Source: CAZIPZ01 sp964541075
Lineage (GTDB): Bacteria > Acidobacteriota > Terriglobia > 20CM-2-55-15
Length of the DNA stretch: 5,818 nucleotides
Assembly: GCA_964541075.1 (NCBI GenBank)
Contig: CAZIPZ010000226.1
Location: forward strand, 1-5,818
Direction: 5' to 3'
The notes under the pieces are model-generated. The model was not told where the DNA came from and made no database searches. It was given only the letters and a program-made list of their open reading frames with translations. Every line of letters starts with the position of its first letter. Positions within the stretch are counted from its first letter, which is position 1. The position numbers and the translations under genes were made by a program. Below, one piece after another: positions 1 to 4,717 of the stretch.

Positions 1-34
1 GGATCGAAATACAGTGAGCCGTCTGCAGGTGGAG

Positions 35-742
35 TCAGGCGGGTCTGTTTTCTTTCTTGTTGAACAGAGGTTTTTGAGAAGACATAACAGTATCGTTCGA
101 CGGTGGATGTTTTTTAGCCTTGTGCGATCCCTTGGGTTCCAGAGGTTGCGGAGTTTTGATGACGTTTTTCAGTCGGAATGCGAGGAGAGCGGCAAGAACA
201 ACTCCGTATGCGACGGGACGTTGAATGTCGAGTTTAACAAGCCATAGATAATGCACAACGCCGGCAATCGCGCTTACATAGACTAAACGATGAAGACGCT
301 GCCATTGTTTCCCTCCAAGCCTCGACACCCACTTTCTGGTTGACGTGATTGCAAGAGGGATAAGCACGACAAAGCTGACAAATCCCGCCGTAATGAATGG
401 TCTTTGTCCTACGTCGACTATCATGTCGCTGAAGACGAGATCCTGATCCAGCCAGATATATCGAATAAAGTGAAGCCCTGCGTAGAAGAAAGCGAACAGG
501 CCCGCCATTCGGCGAAACCGGATGAGGGCATTCCATCCTGTCATTTGCCGAAGAGGCGATATCGCTAGAGTGATCAGCAGAAAACGCAGGGTCCAGCGAC
601 CAGTAGCGTCAGTGATATCGTCCAGCGGGTTGGCGCTCAAATTCCCGGTAAGAGCCGCCCATACAAGCCAGATCGCCGGAGCGAGACCGGCAACGAAGCA
701 GACCGATTTATAAATCCACCAGCGATTCGGTTGGATGGCCAC
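35..742 (-). CDS. msrQ: MsrQ, haem-binding membrane subunit of the MsrPQ methionine sulfoxide reductase
   Basis: MsrQ is an inner-membrane b-type haem protein of the ferric-reductase-like family. It carries electrons from the cytoplasmic/quinone side to periplasmic MsrP, which repairs oxidised methionines. The 235-residue product has about six hydrophobic segments, starting near residue 11. The family histidines are visible at H91 (AGLHFIRY), H151 (QRLHRLVY) and H164 (GVVHYLWL), and these are the expected haem ligands. Other family-like stretches are NPLDDITDATGRW (38-50) and ISPLRQMTGW (61-70). The start is GTG, one base after the msrP TAG stop (TAG-C-GTG). No clear Shine-Dalgarno precedes it, so translation probably depends on coupling to msrP. 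Residues from about 197 onward form a basic, Lys/Pro/Ser-rich tail, longer than in the E. coli protein (about 211 residues). The identification is firm. Confidence 0.95.
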   Translation of the reverse strand: MAIQPNRWWIYKSVCFVAGLAPAIWLVWAALTGNLSANPLDDITDATGRWTLRFLLITLAISPLRQMTGWNALIRFRRMAGLFAFFYAGLHFIRYIWLDQDLVFSDMIVDVGQRPFITAGFVSFVVLIPLAITSTRKWVSRLGGKQWQRLHRLVYVSAIAGVVHYLWLVKLDIQRPVAYGVVLAALLAFRLKNVIKTPQPLEPKGSHKAKKHPPSNDTVMSSQKPLFNKKENRPA

Positions 743-743
743 G

Positions 744-1685
744 CTAGAAGTTTTTTTTCAGGTCCATACCGGAGTACATGCTGGCAACGTGATCTGTGTA
801 GCCATTGAACATGAGGGTTCTTCTTTTGAAGAACTCTCCGATGCGCTGTTCTCTCGCCTGGCTCCATCGGGGATGGGCAACATCCGGATTCACGTTGGAA
901 TAGAAGCCATACTCGTTGGGGGCTGCGGCCATCCAAGCGGTGCGTGGTTGCCGGTCAACAAAACGGATCTTTGTAATCGCCTTGATGCCTTTGAAGCCGT
1001 ACTTCCACGGAATCACCAGGCGAAGCGGAGCTCCATTCTGGTTGGGAAGCGCCTTGCCGTAGAGTCCCACTGCAATGATCGTGAGAGGATTCATGGCTTC
1101 GNNNNNNNNNNCGGCGGCATCAGCAAGGGGCTGAAACCGTTGCTGCCGTTGTTCGACCATCTGTTCGGGGGCGTACAGGGTCTTGAATTCAACATACTTC
1201 GCGGATGGCGCCGGTTCGAGACGTTTGATCAAAGCAGCCAGGGGGAAGCCTAACCATGGAATAACCATGGACCAGCCTTCAACACAGCGCATCCGATATA
1301 TGCGTTCCTCGTTGGTCAGCCCTTTGATCAAGTCGTCCAGAGGAAACACTGCGGGCTTCTTTACCATTCCCTCAACAGCGACGTTCCAAGGACTCGTTCG
1401 GAACTTGGTCGCGTTTCTTGCAGGATCTCCTTTGTCTGTTCCAAATTCGTAGTAGTTGTTATAGGTGGTGATGTCTTCAAATCGCGTCAGCTTTTCATCA
1501 GTGTCGTAGGGCCCCAGTTTCTTGGATTCCTGAGAAGGTTGCGAAGCCTCGACCGGCGTGCAAGCGCCGATAGCGGTTCCCGCCAGCGCCATAGAGGCGG
1601 CTTTTATGAAGGCCCGCCGACTGCGGTAAAGGTGTTCCGGCGTTATTTCTGAAGATGGAATATCCGATGCCTTTTTGATAAGCAT
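744..1685 (-). CDS. msrP: MsrP, Tat-exported molybdopterin methionine sulfoxide reductase (contains an assembly gap)
   Basis: MsrP is the periplasmic catalytic subunit that reduces methionine sulfoxide in envelope proteins using a Mo-molybdopterin cofactor, with electrons from MsrQ. A twin-arginine signal is visible (SRRAFIK, residues 22-28), followed by a hydrophobic stretch ending IGAC at 39-42. Family landmarks are YNNYYEFGTDK (75-85), the Mo-ligand cysteine C134 in YRMRCVEGWSMVIPW, YAPEQM (171-176), QNGAPLRLVIPWKYGFKG (216-233) and the C-terminal NGYTDHVASMYSGMDL. The ATG at 1685 is supported by an AAAGGGGG ribosome binding site and a family-like N-terminus before the Tat motif. The 313-codon reading includes four unknown codons from 10 Ns at 1102-1111. 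The conserved W-P-Y-x-E-G-L-R-x-D block expected just before EAM (196-198) is absent, so the true protein is probably a few residues longer. The gene is first in an operon with msrQ. Confidence 0.95.
   Translation of the reverse strand: MLIKKASDIPSSEITPEHLYRSRRAFIKAASMALAGTAIGACTPVEASQPSQESKKLGPYDTDEKLTRFEDITTYNNYYEFGTDKGDPARNATKFRTSPWNVAVEGMVKKPAVFPLDDLIKGLTNEERIYRMRCVEGWSMVIPWLGFPLAALIKRLEPAPSAKYVEFKTLYAPEQMVEQRQQRFQPLADAAXXXXEAMNPLTIIAVGLYGKALPNQNGAPLRLVIPWKYGFKGIKAITKIRFVDRQPRTAWMAAAPNEYGFYSNVNPDVAHPRWSQAREQRIGEFFKRRTLMFNGYTDHVASMYSGMDLKKNF
1102..1111. other. Assembly gap (10 Ns) inside msrP
   Basis: Ten consecutive undetermined bases lie within msrP. Reading frame is kept on both sides when the gap is taken as exactly 10 bases. 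By family comparison, roughly ten conserved residues should sit between ...FQPLADAA and EAMNPL, but the gap has room for only about four. The real missing length is therefore probably near 28 bases, which would preserve the same frame. This is an artefact of assembly, not a biological break. Confidence 0.95.
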
Positions 1686-1689
1686 ATGA

Positions 1690-1697
1690 CCCCCTTT
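1690..1697 (-). promoter_or_regulatory. Ribosome binding site of msrP
   Basis: On the minus strand AAAGGGGG lies four bases (TCAT) before the ATG at 1685. It resembles AAGGAGG with one change and fixes the msrP start. Confidence 0.6.
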
Positions 1698-1735
1698 GGA
1701 TCGCCCGGCAGTGCACGTTAGACGCTTGGGTTGTC

Positions 1736-1741
1736 ATTTTA
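1736..1741 (-). promoter_or_regulatory. Candidate -10 element of the msrPQ promoter
   Basis: On the minus strand TAAAAT matches the bacterial -10 consensus at five of six positions. It would put the transcript start about 45 bases upstream of the msrP ATG, leaving room for the ribosome binding site. No good -35 hexamer is visible 16-18 bases upstream, so this rests on the -10 and its position in the divergent intergenic region only. Confidence 0.35.
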
Positions 1742-1773
1742 CCTCATTGACGCCACTTTCGGACGGACGGTGC

Positions 1774-1784
1774 GCTAGGATAGA
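1774..1784 (+). promoter_or_regulatory. Candidate -10 element (TAGGAT) just upstream of the ABC exporter
   Basis: The 11-base word GCTAGGATAGA contains TAGGAT (1776-1781), which matches TATAAT at four of six positions, and ends seven bases before the exporter ATG. Exactly the same word occurs on the minus strand upstream of the VUT transporter (4643-4653). If it is a -10, transcription would begin within a few bases of the ATG, giving a nearly leaderless mRNA. A TTGACG at 1747-1752 is too far away (23 bases) to be its -35. Alternatively AGGA (1777-1780) could act as a weak, distant Shine-Dalgarno. Confidence 0.35.
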
Positions 1785-1790
1785 GACTGG

Positions 1791-3677
1791 ATGAGGCATG
1801 CATACGATAGTCAGCCGAAAAAACAGCTCAGCGCCGGGCTCATATATCGAGAACTCAAGGATCTGGTCTGGCCGAGGCGCAAGCTCTTTATCAGCGGAAT
1901 GGTCCTCGTTTTCATCAATCGCGCCGCCGGTTTAGTGCTGCCTGGGTCGACTAAGTTCTTGATCGATGACGTTGTTCTCCAGAGACGCGAGGAACTGCTC
2001 GCCCCACTGGCCGCAGCTGTTGGGGTGGCTGTGCTGATACAAGCAGTAACCTCTTACGCGTTGACTCAATTGCTCAGCACCTCTGCACAAAGGCTGATCG
2101 CAGACATGAGGATTCGAGTTCAGTCCCATATCGGCCGACTTCCCGTTCGCTACTACGATGCGAACAAGACGGGAGCTCTCGTGTCGCGGATCATGTCCGA
2201 CGTGGAAGGTGTACGGAATCTGGTTGGCACCGGGCTCGTGGAACTGATTGGCGGAGTGTTGACGGCTGTAATTGCGTTCGGCCTCCTACTCCGAATCAAC
2301 GCGACGCTCACGTTTCTGGCGGTAGCATTTCTTCTCGTCTTCGCTGTTGTTCTGCGGAAGGCCTTCGCTCAGATTCGTCCTATTTTTCGGGAGCGTGGGA
2401 AGATTAATGCGGAAGTCACCGGTCGGTTAACGGAATCGCTCAGTGGGGTTCGCGTGGTTAAAGGATTTCACGCTGAAGAACGCGAAGCGGCCACGTTCAC
2501 CCTCGGCGCAATGCGATTGTTCGAGAATGTCCGAAGGTCTCTCCATGCAACTTCCACCGTAGGATTTGCCTCCACTTTGTTAATGGGCGTTGTTAGCGTG
2601 ACGGTGATGATCGTGGGCGGGCGCATGCTTCTGAACGGCGTAATGACGGTCGGTGACTTTTTCGCCTTCACCCTTTACATGGGGTTCATGGTTGCCCCCG
2701 TATTTCAGATCGTCGGAATCGGCACGCAACTGACGGAAGCCTTCGCTGGCCTGGATCGCATGCATGAGGTCTTGTCCGAGGCGCCGGAAGACATTGACCC
2801 GGATCGAACCGTTGACATCAACTTTATTCGCGGTCACATCCGTTTCGACGATGTATCGTTCGAATATGAAACAGACAAGCCTGTTTTGCGCAACGTGTCG
2901 CTGGAATCTGTTCCGGGGACGACCACGGCTCTGGTCGGCTCCTCAGGTTCAGGCAAAAGCACCTTGATCGGGATCGTTGCCGCCTTTGCAAAGCCTACGA
3001 AGGGGGTCGTTTACGTTGACGGCGTGAACCTTTCGTCAGTCCGGCTCCAATCCTATCGCTCTCAGCTCGGAGTTGTGCTGCAGGACAATTTCTTGTTCGA
3101 TGGCACTATCAAAGAGAACATTCTGTTCGGAAGACCAGCCGCCTCCGATGAAGACGTGATCAGGGCCGCCAGAATCTCACGCGTCGATGAATTCGCAGAG
3201 AAACTAGAGCATGGATTCGACACCATTGTTGGGGAGCGAGGAGTCAAGCTGTCGGGAGGCCAGCGGCAACGTGTCGCAATCGCCAGGGCAATTCTCGCAG
3301 ATCCGCGAATCCTCATCTTGGACGAAGCGACTTCGAACCTTGACACCGAGAGTGAAGCGATGATTCAGGAAGGTCTCGCTGCTCTGATGAGAGGTCGAAC
3401 TACGTTCGTCATTGCGCATAGACTAAGCACCATTCGAGGGGCCGACCAGATTTTGGTTCTCGAAGGCGGGTCCATTGTGGAGCGCGGAAAGCATTCAGAG
3501 TTGCTCGCCCTCAGAGGGCGGTATTACGACCTCTATACGCAACAGGCCGGATTCGAGACGAACCGGTTCGTCAATCCCGGAGAAAAGGAGATGGAAACCG
3601 AACAAGCCAAGGACGCGAGTGCGAAGGAGGGTCTTGAAGAGATTGCACGCGATCTCTTTCGTCTAACAAGAAGCTAG
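1791..3677 (+). CDS. MsbA-like ABC exporter, fused membrane and ATPase domains
   Basis: This is a 628-residue half-transporter expected to dimerise in the inner membrane and export a lipid, drug or peptide using ATP. Residues about 30-310 form the six-helix type I exporter domain, with the family-typical RYYDANKTGALVSRIMSDVE (120-139). Residues about 345-590 are a complete nucleotide-binding domain: Walker A GSSGSGKST (383-391), Q-loop Q431, signature LSGGQ (487-491), Walker B ILILDE (507-512, catalytic E512), D-loop SNLD (515-518) and switch H543. All ATPase residues are intact. After residue 590 there is a charged tail of about 40 residues without recognisable motif. The ATG at 1791 is the first in frame; no strong ribosome binding site precedes it. 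It is transcribed divergently from msrPQ with no partner gene beside it, so the substrate cannot be inferred. Family certain, substrate unknown; an msbA symbol is not justified. Confidence 0.95.
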   Translation: MRHAYDSQPKKQLSAGLIYRELKDLVWPRRKLFISGMVLVFINRAAGLVLPGSTKFLIDDVVLQRREELLAPLAAAVGVAVLIQAVTSYALTQLLSTSAQRLIADMRIRVQSHIGRLPVRYYDANKTGALVSRIMSDVEGVRNLVGTGLVELIGGVLTAVIAFGLLLRINATLTFLAVAFLLVFAVVLRKAFAQIRPIFRERGKINAEVTGRLTESLSGVRVVKGFHAEEREAATFTLGAMRLFENVRRSLHATSTVGFASTLLMGVVSVTVMIVGGRMLLNGVMTVGDFFAFTLYMGFMVAPVFQIVGIGTQLTEAFAGLDRMHEVLSEAPEDIDPDRTVDINFIRGHIRFDDVSFEYETDKPVLRNVSLESVPGTTTALVGSSGSGKSTLIGIVAAFAKPTKGVVYVDGVNLSSVRLQSYRSQLGVVLQDNFLFDGTIKENILFGRPAASDEDVIRAARISRVDEFAEKLEHGFDTIVGERGVKLSGGQRQRVAIARAILADPRILILDEATSNLDTESEAMIQEGLAALMRGRTTFVIAHRLSTIRGADQILVLEGGSIVERGKHSELLALRGRYYDLYTQQAGFETNRFVNPGEKEMETEQAKDASAKEGLEEIARDLFRLTRS

Positions 3678-3747
3678 CGTCCGTCAGAAATAACATGGCA
3701 TCGCCGATGGGGATTGCGAGGCGAGGTCGAAGAGCGAGGAGTTCATG

Positions 3748-3873
3748 TCATTCATTACTTCGATGAGCGACGACGAGATTGCCCGCAAGACCCAATTTGG
3801 CACGAGGGGTATTGCCGCGGAACGGCGCCGTCTTCGATCGCTCCTCGGTCACAATGAAGGAGTATTGCTCCAT
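3748..3873 (-). CDS. Possible 41-residue small ORF downstream of the VUT transporter
   Basis: On the minus strand an ATG at 3873 is preceded by GAAGGA at a six-base spacing, a good ribosome binding site. The 41-codon ORF begins MEQYSFIVTEERSKTAPFRG and stops with TGA at 3748-3750. About 17 of the first 20 codons end in G or C, which fits coding sequence in this genome, although the second half is less biased. The frame stays open upstream of the ATG into the 3' end of the transporter gene. I do not recognise the product; it has no membrane segment and is weakly basic in the middle. An overlapping plus-strand ORF (3745-3927), also with a GAGGAG motif, competes for the same bases. At most one is likely real, and possibly neither. 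Confidence 0.25.
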   Translation of the reverse strand: MEQYSFIVTEERSKTAPFRGNTPRAKLGLAGNLVVAHRSNE

Positions 3874-3890
3874 CGTCATTCCTTCAACCC

Positions 3891-3919
3891 AGCCCCGTTG
3901 CGCTCCCAACGAGAGGGCT
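3891..3919. terminator. Imperfect hairpin between the convergent exporter and VUT genes
   Basis: AGCCC-CGTTG (3891-3900) pairs with CAACG (3907-3911) and GGGCT (3915-3919). This gives ten base pairs with a six-base loop and a three-base bulge. It lies 17 bases beyond the VUT stop codon and about 215 bases beyond the exporter stop, a sensible place for a bidirectional transcript end. No run of Ts follows on either strand, so it is not a classical intrinsic terminator. It may instead stabilise mRNA ends, or lead into the small ORF whose ribosome binding site begins next to it. Confidence 0.35.
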
Positions 3920-3935
3920 GTTGCTGACTCGAGAT

Positions 3936-4625
3936 CTAGACCTGAATCGAGAAAGGCGTGAAGTCTGTCTTGTGATCGAAATAGTCTTCTTGCTCCGCTC
4001 GTTTCAAGAAGGCGACGACCTTATATGTGACAGGCGTGATCAGCGCTTCCCATCCGACTTTGATAAGGTAATTGCTGAACATTACGGTGAGCAATAGATC
4101 GGGACTCCAAACGCCAAAAAAAGCGACGGGATAGAAAACGAGAGAATCGATTCCCTCACCGACGATTGTTGATCCGATCGTTCTCATCCACAGATGTCGG
4201 CCGTTGGTCCTCACTTTCATCTTCGCCAGAACGTAAGAATTTGCAAATTCCCCGACAAAGAACGCCGTGAGCGATGCGAATATGATCCTTGGCGTCTGCC
4301 CGAAAACGACCTCGTAAGCCCTTTGGTCATTCCAGCCTGCCGCCGGAGGTAGCGCCACGACAACCCAACTCATAAAAGAGGCAAAGACGATAGCGCCAAA
4401 GCCTGCCCACACGACCTTTCTCGCTCGCGCGTAACCGTAAACCTCTGTCAATACGTCGTTGAAAATGTAGCTGATCGGAAAAAATAGAACCCCAGCGCCA
4501 AAGGTGAAACCGCCGACCGTAGCGACTTTCGCCGCGCCGATGACATTTGAACAGAGAAGGATGGTCACGAAGAGCGCCATCACAAGGTCGTAATACTTAT
4601 AAATGCGGCGTGGGCTAGAGGACAT
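3936..4625 (-). CDS. yhhQ: Queuosine precursor transporter, VUT/YhhQ family
   Basis: This is an integral membrane protein of 229 residues, the usual length for the COG1738/Vut_1 family (E. coli YhhQ is about 221). Characterised members import the queuosine precursors preQ0 or preQ1, which feed the modification of wobble G34 in certain tRNAs. About six hydrophobic helices are visible, near 13-32, 42-57, 71-93, 112-133, 150-172 and 176-205. Family motifs are CSNVIGAAKV (25-34), FPISYIFNDVLTEVYGYARA (49-68), FFVGEFANSYVLAKMK (122-137) and GEGIDSLVFYPVAF (156-169). The ATG at 4625 follows GGAG at a six-base spacing. No que or tgt genes are nearby, so substrate assignment rests on the family alone. 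It lies 92 bp downstream of the protease on the same strand and has its own possible promoter. Confidence 0.9.
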   Translation of the reverse strand: MSSSPRRIYKYYDLVMALFVTILLCSNVIGAAKVATVGGFTFGAGVLFFPISYIFNDVLTEVYGYARARKVVWAGFGAIVFASFMSWVVVALPPAAGWNDQRAYEVVFGQTPRIIFASLTAFFVGEFANSYVLAKMKVRTNGRHLWMRTIGSTIVGEGIDSLVFYPVAFFGVWSPDLLLTVMFSNYLIKVGWEALITPVTYKVVAFLKRAEQEDYFDHKTDFTPFSIQV

Positions 4626-4631
4626 GGGTTA

Positions 4632-4635
4632 CTCC
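4632..4635 (-). promoter_or_regulatory. Ribosome binding site of the VUT transporter
   Basis: On the minus strand GGAG (within TTTGGAG) lies six bases before the ATG at 4625 and supports that start. Confidence 0.55.
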
Positions 4636-4642
4636 AAAGAGA

Positions 4643-4653
4643 TCTATCCTAGC
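4643..4653 (-). promoter_or_regulatory. Candidate extended -10 element of the VUT transporter
   Basis: On the minus strand the sequence reads TGC-TAGGAT, an extended -10 arrangement (TGn followed by a four-of-six match to TATAAT at 4646-4651). A start site about seven bases downstream would leave a leader of about 14 bases containing the GGAG ribosome binding site. The 11-base word GCTAGGATAGA is identical to that before the ABC exporter. The 17-base-spaced -35 position reads ACAGCC, which is not a good -35. Confidence 0.35.
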
Positions 4654-4667
4654 ATTCTTTGTTGGGA

Positions 4668-4705
4668 CGGCTGTGCTTGGACTGCAGTACATTGCGGCGC
4701 AGCCG
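4668..4705. repeat. Inverted repeat between the protease and VUT genes
   Basis: CGGCTG (4668-4673) and CAGCCG (4700-4705) are perfect inverted arms of six bases separated by 26 bases. An 8-base palindrome, ACTGCAGT (4681-4688), lies between them. The left arm overlaps the -35 position of the candidate VUT promoter. It could be an operator, a transcript hairpin or chance; there is no T-run to suggest a terminator. Confidence 0.2.
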
Positions 4706-4717
4706 GTTTGCTGGAGT

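Noticed and set aside
745..760. Run of eight As on the msrP coding strand forming A-AAA-AAC in frame just before the stop, a possible -1 frameshift site
   Set aside because: The run encodes Lys-Lys-Asn in a conserved C-terminal end, the -1 frame gives about 60 unrelated residues, and msrQ is in the +1 frame, so slippage would not fuse the two genes.
735..1253. 172-codon plus-strand ORF opposite msrP and crossing the gap
   Set aside because: It lies wholly antisense to msrP, whose translation matches the family along its length; the ORF has no recognisable motifs.
3591..3677. In-frame ATG at 3591 in the exporter gene with AAGGAG directly before it
   Set aside because: There is no spacer between the motif and the ATG, and the product would only be the charged tail of the exporter; most likely chance in a Lys/Glu-rich stretch.
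3699..3709. CATCG-C-CGATG palindrome after the exporter stop as a terminator
   Set aside because: The stem is very short for a hairpin with a workable loop, and no T-run follows.
3745..3927. 60-codon plus-strand ORF preceded by GAGGAG
   Set aside because: The spacing to the ATG is only three bases, the product is Arg-rich with no recognisable motif, and it overlaps a better-looking minus-strand ORF; kept only as part of a finding.
4626..4717. preQ1 riboswitch upstream of the VUT transporter
   Set aside because: Such a riboswitch would suit this gene family, but I could not find the expected C-rich loop and A-rich tail pattern on the minus strand, and the candidate -10 leaves a leader of only about 14 bases.
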